A DNA stretch of 13,650 nt from Pseudomonadota bacterium. GTDB lineage: Bacteria > Pseudomonadota > Gammaproteobacteria > Burkholderiales > Ferrovaceae. The stretch's first letter is position 1, and every line of letters begins with the position of its first letter. Below are positions 1 to 6,701 of the stretch, piece by piece. A program made the position numbers and the translations under genes. Location of the stretch: positions 1 through 13,650 of the forward strand of contig JAJZEL010000058.1 of assembly GCA_021828575.1 (NCBI GenBank). The letters run 5' to 3'. The notes below the pieces were generated by a model. That model was not told the origin of the DNA, ran no database searches, and was given only the letters and a program-made list of their open reading frames with translations.

Positions 1-59
1 CCGGCCTGAGCTTCCTTCAGAAACCCAATGATCTGTTCTTCCGTAAATCGCTTCTTCAT
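1..59 (-). CDS. IS3-family transposase OrfA, N-terminal 19 codons only
   Basis: The minus-strand frame from an ATG at 59-57 reads MKKRFTEEQIIGFLKEAQAG. This is the typical opening of the IS407-type OrfA helix-turn-helix protein, which binds the IS ends. A GGAG(G) sequence at 71-75 lies 11 bases upstream of the ATG and may serve as the ribosome binding site. In IS3 elements OrfA is joined to the DDE integrase OrfB by a programmed -1 frameshift; OrfB would lie left of the window. Only the start is visible, so whether the transposase is intact cannot be judged. Confidence 0.85.
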   Translation of the reverse strand, partial: MKKRFTEEQIIGFLKEAQA

Positions 60-127
60 GTCCGTTCAAACCTCCAAAAACGGACTTTACTAGAATCCTC
101 GTGGTACTGTTTATGGGGAGCAGGTCA
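1..127 (-). mobile_element. Terminal end of an IS3-family (IS407-like) insertion sequence, cut by window edge
   Basis: Read on the minus strand, the element begins at 127 with TGACCTGCTCCCC, which has the TG start and the TGACCTGC-type terminal repeat that I recall for the IS407 group of the IS3 family. The transposase OrfA starts 68 bases inside this end. The join at 127/128 lies within the reading frame of a GAF-domain gene, which confirms the boundary independently: homology to the GAF family stops at this base. IS407-type elements make short (about 4 bp) target duplications; the flanking bases here are gtct at 128-131, and the second copy should lie beyond the far end of the element, left of the window. 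The rest of the element is outside the window. Confidence 0.88.
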
Positions 128-476
128 GTCTTCCTGCGTAAAAAATCACGTGAGGTTCACCTACCACGAGAGGATTGTCTGAAAAACGGGCATCTTTGGT
201 AGCGTCAGGGACAATGAACAAGTCATCAGACATGATTGCATGACCACAAAACGAGACGTCTCGCGAGGTTTGGCGTTCTGCAAGTCCTATGCATGACTTG
301 AACCATTGCCGATTCGTATCAATTAACGTGATCAGGGCTACAGGCACGTTAAAGACGCGCTTCGCCATGCGAACGATCCTGTCGAAGATCTCTTCATCGG
401 GGGTGGCCATCAGAAGCATCCGGCGAAGAGAAGAAATGCGTTCTGGTTCATTGTCAGGTATGGGCGCAGGGATCAA
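111..476 (-). pseudogene. GAF-domain signalling protein, 3' end removed by IS insertion
   Basis: The 121-residue frame starts MIPAPIPDNEPERISSLRRM and carries a GAF domain of the kind found at the N-terminus of bacterial diguanylate cyclases and histidine kinases. Family landmarks are the two-residue ALI/TLID core strand, DTNRQWFKSCIGL, the SFCGHAI motif, and DARFSDNPLVVGEPHVIFYAGR. Family members continue after FYAG with further GAF strands and usually an output domain. Here native sequence ends at base 128; the last residues (LTCSP) and the TAA stop (111-113) come from the IS terminus. The start is most likely TTG at 476-474, with GGAG 7 bases upstream; the nearby ATG at 489 is in another frame. 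The output domain is not in the window, so the original function (perhaps c-di-GMP synthesis) is unknown. The stub is probably not functional. Confidence 0.85.
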
Positions 477-585
477 GACTTTGCTCCATGATTGAGGTCT
501 TCAGGTGTTACATTTTTGGCTATTGGGGCGAAGAATTCAACTGGCTGAGTAGAAATTTGCAAATACAGGCGGGCGAGGCGTCGAC

Positions 586-614
586 TACTTATATACCCCT
601 CCAGGGTATATAAT
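586..614 (+). promoter_or_regulatory. Promoter of the copA-copZ-csoR operon
   Basis: TATAAT at 609-614 is a perfect sigma70 -10 box. No good -35 box is found at 16-19 bases upstream; the 17-base position holds tactta (586-591), a poor match. Transcription would start near 620, giving a leader of about 30 bases. The -10 box is embedded in the right arm of the CsoR operator. No MerR/CueR-type 19-bp-spaced promoter is apparent. Confidence 0.65.
589..613 (+). promoter_or_regulatory. CsoR-type copper operator, perfect 10-5-10 inverted repeat
   Basis: Bases 589-598 (ttatataccc) and 604-613 (gggtatataa) are exact reverse complements around the 5-base spacer ctcca. The inner TACCC...GGGTA core is the known hallmark of operators bound by copper-sensing CsoR repressors. 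The site lies 38 bases upstream of copA and covers all but the last base of the -10 box, so bound repressor would block RNA polymerase. A csoR homologue is the third gene of this same operon, which makes autoregulation likely. This is inferred from sequence; binding was not shown. Confidence 0.82.
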
Positions 615-650
615 GTCCCTTCAGGTAAATGGAAGTAGGAGGCACGCATC

Positions 651-2876
651 ATGGCAGACTTTGCATCGAACCCGTTGGATCTGCCTGTTGAAAGTGATCG
701 CGTGTCTCGGCAAACACTTGATCTGGCCATTTCGGGTATGACCTGTGCATCCTGCGCTACCCGCATTGAAAAAGTACTGAACACACTGCCAGAAGTCTCT
801 GCCCATGTGAATTTGGCCACAGAGCGGGCCCATGTGACATTCACACCGGGCCTCGCGGGCATCGATGTCCTGATCCAACAAGTGGAAAAGGCGGGCTATG
901 GTGCGCAGGAAATTTTGGGTCCAGATTCCACTGCCGAAAAAGCCAGGCATCAGACGGACTACCGGCGAGATTTGCGAAGATTTGTCGTTGCTGTGTTGTT
1001 GACCTTGCCACTTCTGGTCCAAATGGCAGGCATGTTCACTGGGCATATGGAAATCTGGCCACGCTGGTTGCAGTGGCTTTTGGCCACACCTGTGCAGTTC
1101 TGGATCGGTGCACGTTTTTATCGGGGCGCGTGGAACGCCCTCCGGAGTGGGGCAGCCAACATGGATGTGCTGGTGGTGTTGGGTACCAGTATGGCCTACC
1201 TTTACAGCGCCGTCATCACTGCTCTCGGGCTCGATGAACACGTTTATTTCGAAGCCTCGGCCTCCATCATCACGCTGGTCCTCATGGGCAAGTTGCTTGA
1301 GATGAGGGCGAAAAGAAAAACCTCGGGCGCCATCGAAGAACTCATGAAACTCCAGCCCAGGATGGCGCATGTGGAGCAGGGGGGGGACGTGAAGGAGGTG
1401 GAAGTGACGTTCATGACGGCAGGCGACGTTTTCATTGTTCGTCCTGGAGAAAGTGTTCCGGTGGACGGTATCGTGCTGTCAGGAACGTCAAGTGTCGATG
1501 AATCCATGCTGACAGGTGAAAGCGTGTCACAACTGAAGAAAACCGGCGCCAGGGTGTTTGCGGCCACTCTCAATGGCCATGGAATGATCCGTTGTAAAGC
1601 CATTGGCGTGGGATCTCACACGGCGCTGGCCCAGATCATCCGGCTGGTGGGAGAAGCGCAGGGTTCAAAGGCGCCAATACAGCGTCTGACAGACCAGATT
1701 TCAGGCATCTTTGTGCCGGGAGTGGTGGGTATCGCCGTCCTGACCTTCATGGGCTGGTGGTTTGTCGCCGGCCATTTTACACAGGCCCTGATCAATGCCG
1801 TGGCTGTGTTGGTCATTGCATGCCCTTGTGCATTAGGTCTGGGCACACCAACCGCCATCATGGTCGGTATGGGCCGAGGCGCACAGGCCGGCATTCTGAT
1901 TAAAAATGCTGAAGCGATTGAAAGAGCCAGCAAAATCGATATGCTGGTGCTTGACAAGACAGGCACTCTGACGGAAGGCAAACCAGCAGTCGTCCATGTG
2001 ATACCGGTTGAACCACAGACCCGTCAGGGGCTTCTGAAACTTGCGGTCACCTTGGAACAGGGTTCTGAGCACCCTTTGTCCCGTGCCGTGCTGGACCTGG
2101 CCGCCGGAGAAGGAATCCAGCCAACAGAAATGTCTGGTTTTCGGGCTGAACCCGGGAAAGGGGTGATGGCATCCGTGGGTAATGAAATTTACTGGCTGGG
2201 TTCTCCAGCCTGGTTGGAAAGTCTCGGTGTTTCCCTGGATCATGAAAAAGTGTTGGCATTTCAGCGTGCAGGAAAAACCGTCGTCGGTCTGGCCAGGGAG
2301 ACCGAACTGCTGGGTTACCTGGTCATTGCCGATCGGTTGCGCTCCACTTCCCGTCAGGCCATTACCCGGTTGCGCGCAATGGGCATGGAGATCGTCATGC
2401 TCACGGGTGACAATGCGGCTACGGCTGGGGCCATTGCCTACGAAGCTGGCATCAGTCAGGTCATCGCAGAAGTGTTGCCGCAAGAAAAAGTCATGAAGAT
2501 AAAAGAAATACAGACACATGGACAAGTGACCGGAATGGTGGGAGATGGCATCAATGATGCGCCGGCACTTGCGACAGCCGATGTGGGTTTTGCCATCGGC
2601 ACTGGTTCCGGTGTTGCCATGGAAGCTGCAGACGTGACCTTGATGAACAGTGATCTATTGACTGTTGTGGATGCGATCGAATTATCGAAAGCCATGCTCA
2701 CCAAGATCAGACAGAACCTTTTCTTTGCGTTCATCTATAACATCCTGGGAATTCCTCTGGCTGTCATGGGCCTGCTCAACCCCGTCGTCGCTGGTGCTGC
2801 CATGGCCATGAGTTCGGTATCGGTTGTGACCAATTCATTGCTGTTGCGTCGCTGGCAACCAGAACAAAAATCGTAA
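651..2876 (+). CDS. copA: Cu+-exporting P1B-type ATPase CopA
   Basis: This 741-residue inner-membrane pump uses ATP to export Cu+ from the cytoplasm. In order it shows: one N-terminal heavy-metal-binding domain with GMTCASC (Cys32, Cys35); four predicted helices at about 110-215; the actuator domain with TGE (288-290); the intramembrane CPC metal site (391-393); the phosphorylation motif DKTGT (Asp435); the SEHP nucleotide-binding motif (His474, Pro475); MLTGDN; and GDGINDAP (631-638). The last two helices carry YN (696-697) and MxxSS (718-722), the signature of Cu+-selective P1B-1 pumps, as opposed to Zn/Cd pumps. Length is normal for a one-HMA-domain CopA. AGGAGG at 637-642, 8 bases before the ATG, supports the start. 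It is the first gene of an operon with copZ 25 bases downstream. Confidence 0.97.
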   Translation: MADFASNPLDLPVESDRVSRQTLDLAISGMTCASCATRIEKVLNTLPEVSAHVNLATERAHVTFTPGLAGIDVLIQQVEKAGYGAQEILGPDSTAEKARHQTDYRRDLRRFVVAVLLTLPLLVQMAGMFTGHMEIWPRWLQWLLATPVQFWIGARFYRGAWNALRSGAANMDVLVVLGTSMAYLYSAVITALGLDEHVYFEASASIITLVLMGKLLEMRAKRKTSGAIEELMKLQPRMAHVEQGGDVKEVEVTFMTAGDVFIVRPGESVPVDGIVLSGTSSVDESMLTGESVSQLKKTGARVFAATLNGHGMIRCKAIGVGSHTALAQIIRLVGEAQGSKAPIQRLTDQISGIFVPGVVGIAVLTFMGWWFVAGHFTQALINAVAVLVIACPCALGLGTPTAIMVGMGRGAQAGILIKNAEAIERASKIDMLVLDKTGTLTEGKPAVVHVIPVEPQTRQGLLKLAVTLEQGSEHPLSRAVLDLAAGEGIQPTEMSGFRAEPGKGVMASVGNEIYWLGSPAWLESLGVSLDHEKVLAFQRAGKTVVGLARETELLGYLVIADRLRSTSRQAITRLRAMGMEIVMLTGDNAATAGAIAYEAGISQVIAEVLPQEKVMKIKEIQTHGQVTGMVGDGINDAPALATADVGFAIGTGSGVAMEAADVTLMNSDLLTVVDAIELSKAMLTKIRQNLFFAFIYNILGIPLAVMGLLNPVVAGAAMAMSSVSVVTNSLLLRRWQPEQKS

Positions 2877-2901
2877 TCATCCCAATCAAAGGAGGGTGAA
2901 A

Positions 2902-3111
2902 ATGACAACCATCACACTGAACATCCAAGGCATGACTTGCGGTGGATGCGTGAATGGTGTCAAGCGTGTCTTGACGAATTTTTCAGGTGTTCGACAGGTG
3001 GAAGTTTCTCTGGAAAAGGGACGGGCCACTATCGAATACGATCCGGCACAGGTTTTGCCGGAGCAACTGAAGGCAGCCATAGGGGACGCAGGCTATGACG
3101 TTAAAACCTGA
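2902..3111 (+). CDS. copZ: Copper chaperone CopZ (small HMA-domain protein)
   Basis: This 69-residue cytoplasmic protein is a single heavy-metal-associated domain. It has the metal-binding loop GMTCGGC (two Cys in CxxC) and the conserved C-terminal GY of the fold (DAGYDVKT). Such chaperones bind Cu+ and pass it to CopA. A GTG at 2896 is in the same frame, but the Shine-Dalgarno sequence AAGGAGG (2889-2895) touches it directly, whereas it is correctly spaced (6 bases) for the ATG at 2902, so the ATG is chosen. The gene lies 25 bases after copA, and its last 17 bases overlap the start of the repressor gene, which points to one transcript and possible translational coupling. Confidence 0.93.
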   Translation: MTTITLNIQGMTCGGCVNGVKRVLTNFSGVRQVEVSLEKGRATIEYDPAQVLPEQLKAAIGDAGYDVKT

Positions 3112-3412
3112 CATTCCTGAACCATGCGGCCACAGCGAAAAAATCGTTGTGCAGCCTCACCGACAGTCACTGCTCAACCGCCTGAAGCGCATTGCGGGAC
3201 AAGTCAGGGGGGTCAGCGGCATGATCGAGAATGATCGTTACTGCATGGATATTCTGACACAGGTGGGCGCCATACAATCGGCGCTTGATGCCGTTGCCAT
3301 GCAACTCATTCAGGACCATACCCGAGGTTGCGTGCAGAAAGCCATTCGACAGGGGGATGGTGAGGTCGCCATTTCGGAGCTGATGGGGGTGCTCGGAAAA
3401 ATCAACCGGTAA
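3095..3412 (+). CDS. csoR: CsoR-family copper-sensing transcriptional repressor
   Basis: This 105-residue all-helical protein belongs to the CsoR/RcnR/FrmR family. The family block LLNRLKRIAGQVRGVSGMIE is at 26-45. The copper ligands are visible: Cys50 (DRYCMDIL), His75 and Cys79 (DHTRGC). Their spacing (25 and 4 residues) equals that of Cys36, His61 and Cys65 in Mycobacterium tuberculosis CsoR, and the extra His of the Ni/Co sensor RcnR is absent. This favours Cu+ sensing over nickel or formaldehyde sensing. In this family apo-protein binds DNA and Cu+ releases it. The ATG at 3095 has AGGGGA 8 bases upstream; no other in-frame Met occurs before residue 43. An N-terminal extension with C11-G-H13 precedes the conserved core. 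Its likely target is the palindrome at 589-613. Confidence 0.93.
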   Translation: MTLKPDIPEPCGHSEKIVVQPHRQSLLNRLKRIAGQVRGVSGMIENDRYCMDILTQVGAIQSALDAVAMQLIQDHTRGCVQKAIRQGDGEVAISELMGVLGKINR

Positions 3413-3540
3413 CTATGGATTTCGGGTGTTTGGAGATCTATCGTAATGGACTGTAATTATTTGATCATTTGGTAAAAAGGCCATTTTTTTCGAGTGTACT
3501 GGAGTTACGATGCTGTCCAGACGAAAGAATGGGATTGACC

Positions 3541-3747
3541 ATGAAACAGGCGGATGTTCATCCCGTGCTTGATGCGGTGATTCTTTCCGGATTTTCAAGT
3601 GCGGTTTTTTGCTTTGCAATGTCGGTATCAGGACAATCCGTTCAGACCACGCTGCATGCCACGGGTGTCTTCTTTCTGCTTATTCTGGGCTGCAAATGGC
3701 TGCTCCATTTCCTGTTGCTAAAAGCAGATGCTGGCCGGAAAGTATGA
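3541..3747 (+). CDS. Small hypothetical membrane protein with two predicted helices
   Basis: This 68-residue protein is not recognised. Two hydrophobic stretches are seen: about residues 9-30 (VLDAVILSGFSSAVFCFAMSV) is the first and about 41-62 (ATGVFFLLILGCKWLLHFLL) the second, with a short polar loop between them and a basic C-terminus (GRKV). This fits a helical hairpin in the inner membrane. The ATG at 3541 is preferred; an in-frame ATG at 3529 (adds MGLT) and a TTG at 3469 are alternatives, and none has a strong ribosome binding site. It follows csoR by 128 bases on the same strand and ends 21 bases from the convergent ahpF stop. A link with copper handling is possible only by position. 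Being a chance frame is not excluded, but the two-helix pattern argues for a real gene. Confidence 0.6.
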   Translation: MKQADVHPVLDAVILSGFSSAVFCFAMSVSGQSVQTTLHATGVFFLLILGCKWLLHFLLLKADAGRKV

Positions 3748-3768
3748 TCCGGTGCTGATAGGGTATTA

Positions 3769-5331
3769 TCAGGTGGTTGGTGCTGAACGGATCAGATGAT
3801 CAAACGCCGCCAGGCTGGCTTTGGCACCTTCTCCCAAGGCGATGACGATCTGTTTGTAGGGCACGGTTGTGCAATCGCCAGCAGCGAATATACCGGGGAT
3901 CGATGTGGCTCCCTGGGTGTCCACCTCGATCTCGCCGAAACGGGACAGGCTGATGGTGCCTTTGAGCCAGTCCGTATTGGGCAGGAGTCCGATTTGAATG
4001 AACACGCCTTCCAGTTCGATCGTGCTGAGTTCCGCGGTGGTGCGGTCGATGTAGCGCAGGCCGTTGACCTTGCCTCCGGCACCTGTTACTTCTGTGGTCT
4101 GAGCGTTCTTGATGACCATCAAGTTGGGTAGGCTGAAGAGTTTTGTCTGCAACACCGCATCAGCACGCAACGTATCTGTGAATTCGAGCAGGGTCACATG
4201 ATCCACCACACCTGCCAGATCAATGGCAGCCTCCACGCCGGAATTGCCTCCACCAATGACTGCCACGCGTTTTCCCTTGAACAGTGGACCATCGCAATGC
4301 GGGCAATAGGCCACGCCCTTGCCACGGTATTCCCGTTCACCCGGCACATTCAATTCCCGCCAACGGGCGCCTGTGGCCAGTATGAGGGTTCGAGATCTGA
4401 GTGCCGCGCCGTTGGCCAGCCTGATCTCATGGAGTCCGCCTGTCTCGCCAGGAATCAGGGCGTTGGCCTGTTGCAGGTTCATGATGTCCACGTCATATTC
4501 CTGGACATGTGTTTCGAGGGCACGGCCCAGCTTCGGACCATCGGTATGGGGTACTGATATCAGGTTTTCGATGGCCAGGGTATCCATGACCTGCCCGCCA
4601 AACCGTTCGGCCAGCAGGCCGGTGCGGATGCCTTTCCGGGCCGCATAGACGGCAGCAGCGGCTCCTGCCGGCCCCCCTCCTACCACAAGCACGTCGAATG
4701 GGGGTTTTTCAGCAAGCTGTGAGGCTTCTCTGGTGGCAGAACGGGTATCGATCCTTGCCAGGATTTCCTCCATTGTCATGCGGCCATCCTCGAAAGGAGC
4801 CCCATTCAGCCAGACGCTGGGCACTGCCATGATCTGGCGTGTCTCGATTTCCGGTTGGTTAAGAGCCCCATCAATCATGACGTGGTGAATGCCGGGATTC
4901 AGGGCTGCCATGGCGTTGAGTGCCTGTACCACGTCAGGGCAGTTGTGACAGGACAGGGAGACGTAAGTCTCGAAATGGTGATTGCCTGTGATGGACCGGA
5001 TTTGCTGGATTTTGTCCTCGCCAATCCTGGGTGAATAGCCACTGGCCTGGAGCAGGGCGAGAATCAGGGAAGTGAATTCATGCCCCATGGGCAAACCGGC
5101 AAAGCCGATGCGGGCGGACTCCCCTTTCCTGCCGACGGTAAAGGACGGACGCCGTACGTTGGTACCGGTTTCGGAAAACGATACTTTGTCTGACAGGCGA
5201 GCGATCTCTTCCAGAAGGGTGCGCATTTCGGCCGATTTTGGGCCGTCATCCAGCGATGCCACCAGTTCGATCGGATCAACCAGTTTTCCCAGGAAAACCT
5301 TGAGTTGTTCCTTGATACTGTCATCCAGCAC
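3769..5331 (-). CDS. ahpF: Alkyl hydroperoxide reductase subunit F (NADH-dependent AhpC reductase)
   Basis: This 520-residue flavoprotein moves electrons from NADH through FAD and two disulfide centres to AhpC. The N-terminal tandem thioredoxin-like region has its redox motif SCHNC (Cys128, Cys131). The thioredoxin-reductase-like part has the FAD-binding GGGPAG (218-223), the redox motif CPHC (Cys343, Cys346), the NAD-binding GGGNSG (360-365), and the C-terminal FAD motif FAAGDCTTVPYKQ. Length matches Escherichia coli AhpF (521). The start is GTG at 5331, with GGGAG 7 bases upstream; the resulting MLDDSIKEQLK fits the family N-terminus. It lies 74 bases downstream of ahpC on the same strand, separated by a hairpin, and is presumably transcribed with it. 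Confidence 0.96.
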   Translation of the reverse strand: MLDDSIKEQLKVFLGKLVDPIELVASLDDGPKSAEMRTLLEEIARLSDKVSFSETGTNVRRPSFTVGRKGESARIGFAGLPMGHEFTSLILALLQASGYSPRIGEDKIQQIRSITGNHHFETYVSLSCHNCPDVVQALNAMAALNPGIHHVMIDGALNQPEIETRQIMAVPSVWLNGAPFEDGRMTMEEILARIDTRSATREASQLAEKPPFDVLVVGGGPAGAAAAVYAARKGIRTGLLAERFGGQVMDTLAIENLISVPHTDGPKLGRALETHVQEYDVDIMNLQQANALIPGETGGLHEIRLANGAALRSRTLILATGARWRELNVPGEREYRGKGVAYCPHCDGPLFKGKRVAVIGGGNSGVEAAIDLAGVVDHVTLLEFTDTLRADAVLQTKLFSLPNLMVIKNAQTTEVTGAGGKVNGLRYIDRTTAELSTIELEGVFIQIGLLPNTDWLKGTISLSRFGEIEVDTQGATSIPGIFAAGDCTTVPYKQIVIALGEGAKASLAAFDHLIRSAPTT

Positions 5332-5345
5332 GTTATTTCTCCCGG

Positions 5346-5380
5346 GGCAGGAAGACCGCCTGGTATCCGGTTTTCCTGCC
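5346..5380 (-). promoter_or_regulatory. Hairpin between ahpC and ahpF
   Basis: Bases 5346-5358 (ggcaggaagaccg) and 5368-5380 (cggttttcctgcc) form a 13-bp stem with one mismatch (A-C in the minus-strand RNA) and a 9-base loop. No U-run follows on the minus strand; the next bases lead into the ahpF ribosome binding site (GGGAG). It is therefore not a classic terminator. It may be a partial attenuator or a 3' stabiliser that lets AhpC be made in excess of AhpF, which is the usual ratio. The role is inferred. Confidence 0.6.
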
Positions 5381-5405
5381 TGTTGTCACAATTGCCCGAA
5401 GGAAC

Positions 5406-5972
5406 TCAAATCTTGCCTACCAAGTCCAGGGACGGGGTCAGTGTGGATTCCCCTTCCTTCCATTTGGCAGGACAAACCTCGTTCGGATGCGAGGCGACAT
5501 ACTGGGCAGCCTTCAATTTTCGCAGGGTTTCCTTCACATCCCGAGCAATGGCGTTATCGTGGATTTCCAGAGTCTTGATGGTGCCTTCTGGATTGATGAT
5601 GAATGTTCCACGTAGCGCCAGCCCTTCTTCCGGGATATGCACACCAAAAGCCTGGGTCAGGGTGTGGGTGGGATCGCCCACCAGAGGAAACTTGGCCTTG
5701 CCTACAGCGGGCGATGTTTCGTGCCAGACCTTGTGGGAGAAGTGAGTATCCGTGGTGACAATATAGACTTCGGCCCCTGCTTTCTGGAACTCGGCGTAGT
5801 TGTCGGCTGCGTCTTCCACTTCAGTGGGGCAATTGAAAGTGAATGCGGCTGGCATGAAAATCAGCACGGACCATTTCCCGTGCAGGTCTTTTTCTGTTAC
5901 ATCGATGAATTTTCCATTGTGGAAAGCTTGGGTTTTGAATGGCTGGACCTGAGAGTTGATCAGGGATTGCAT
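5406..5972 (-). CDS. ahpC: Alkyl hydroperoxide reductase subunit C (typical 2-Cys peroxiredoxin)
   Basis: This 188-residue cytoplasmic peroxiredoxin reduces hydrogen peroxide, organic hydroperoxides and peroxynitrite, and is recycled by AhpF encoded next to it. The peroxidatic Cys48 sits in PAAFTFNCPTE, which keeps the PxxxTxxC active-site pattern; the resolving Cys167 is in NEVCPAKW. Length and spacing match enterobacterial AhpC (187 residues). The active-site loop has Ala-Ala and Asn where many members have Ala-Asp and Val, a small deviation. AAGGAG lies 9 bases upstream of the ATG at 5972. It is the first gene of the operon, behind a sigma70-type promoter with an OxyR-like site. Confidence 0.97.
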   Translation of the reverse strand: MQSLINSQVQPFKTQAFHNGKFIDVTEKDLHGKWSVLIFMPAAFTFNCPTEVEDAADNYAEFQKAGAEVYIVTTDTHFSHKVWHETSPAVGKAKFPLVGDPTHTLTQAFGVHIPEEGLALRGTFIINPEGTIKTLEIHDNAIARDVKETLRKLKAAQYVASHPNEVCPAKWKEGESTLTPSLDLVGKI

Positions 5973-6031
5973 CTCACATTACTCCTTGGTTTATGGTCGA
6001 TATCAGGGTTGGAAGTCATTTGACCGGTGAG

Positions 6032-6060
6032 ACTATAGAAAATTATCTTTCCTATGTCTA
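6032..6060 (-). promoter_or_regulatory. ahpC promoter, sigma70 type
   Basis: On the minus strand TAGACA (6060-6055) matches the -35 consensus at 5 of 6 bases. After exactly 17 bases comes TATAGT (6037-6032), a 5 of 6 match to the -10 box. The predicted start near 6025 gives a leader of about 53 bases before the ahpC ATG. The surrounding DNA is clearly AT-rich. Confidence 0.75.
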
Positions 6061-6097
6061 ATTAATTAAATGATTAAGGTTGATAGAGGATGACTAT
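6061..6097 (-). promoter_or_regulatory. Probable OxyR binding region upstream of ahpC
   Basis: The minus strand has ATAG-N7-CTAT at 6097-6083, which equals one half of the OxyR consensus (two ATAG-N7-CTAT units separated by 7 bases). The second half, expected at 6075-6061, is poorly conserved (about 5 of 10 consensus bases). A full 37-bp site would end at 6061, directly next to the -35 box at 6060. That is the position where oxidised OxyR contacts polymerase at known activated promoters. No oxyR gene is in the window, so this rests on the motif and its position. Confidence 0.55.
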
Positions 6098-6701
6098 CAT
6101 GCAACGAGGTTGTTTCGGGTGATGTTCAACGGGTCTTCGCATTGGTGGGTGCTTTCGGCATGGCTTTGATGTCATGTCGAAAAATTTTACACTTGCTTTT
6201 TATTTCAAGTCTAAGATCTATTGAAATCAGTGTATTAGGTTTTGTTTTTCTGGTGGTATGTTTTATGCTTGCTTTCTACGCGCGGGGTCGCTCGGCAGTC
6301 CGGATTCATAGGGGGGAGGAGTACCCACAATAATGAGAAAAAACTGGCTGGCGTTCGCTTGCAGGACGGTTCGATGTCTGAGAGCGCCATCCCAGATTGA
6401 TTTGTGTTGCTGTTGTGAGCCCCGCACCTCACTCTACGGCACGCCATGAAGCAGTCAATGTCGATAAGACCGCAGACCATACCCGCATGACATCCCATAC
6501 CCCTGTGTCGCCAGCAAGGATGCCTTCCTTGTTTTGCTAAACCCCGGTGCTGGAACGCAGGAAAGAAACGAGAAAAACCGCCATGAGGTTTCCAGTAGAA
6601 AGGGCTTGGCCTGCCGGGGCCAGAGACAGCGCATGTTGCCATTTTCCAAGGAAACGAGGTTTCGTACAATGGGACTACGCCAACAAACGTGATGCTGTTG
6701 C
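6098..6701. other. About 600-bp intergenic region with no convincing gene
   Basis: The left part (about 6180-6275) is AT-rich and holds promoter-like stretches, for example TTGAAA at 6221, but none with a well-placed -10 box. The remainder has ordinary composition. Frames crossing it (TTG at 6142 to 6333 on plus; 6903 to 6235 on minus) lack ribosome binding sites and familiar protein features. A TACAAT at 6665-6670 could be the -10 box of the downstream TPR gene, with only a weak ttttcc 17 bases before it. No tRNA, rRNA, IS or CRISPR repeat is seen. The region may hold long leaders, a small RNA or a decayed gene. Confidence 0.5.

Noticed and set aside
474..590. Promoter of the GAF gene on the minus strand (for example TTGAAT with AAAAAT at 17 bases)
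   Set aside because: Both boxes match only 4 of 6 bases, too weak to call.
621..1370. A 249-codon minus-strand frame
   Set aside because: It is antisense to the certain copA gene, has no recognisable domain and shows the composition of a shadow frame.
1833..2525. A 230-codon minus-strand frame
   Set aside because: It also lies antisense within copA; its sequence is rich in His, Cys and Trp without any family pattern.
5346..5380. Hairpin as a rho-independent terminator
   Set aside because: No U-run follows on the transcribed strand, and ahpF begins shortly after with its own ribosome binding site.
6142..6333. A 63-codon plus-strand frame with one hydrophobic stretch
   Set aside because: It starts with TTG without a ribosome binding site, and the hydrophobic part follows from AT-rich DNA. 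I recognise no related family.
6333..6449. A 38-codon plus-strand frame starting ATG AGA AAA, with AGGAG upstream
   Set aside because: The AGGAG is 11 bases from the ATG, and the Cys/Arg-rich product shows no signal or family features.
6606..6621. Small inverted repeat TGGCC...GGCCA
   Set aside because: Only five paired bases with no T-run; expected by chance in this composition.
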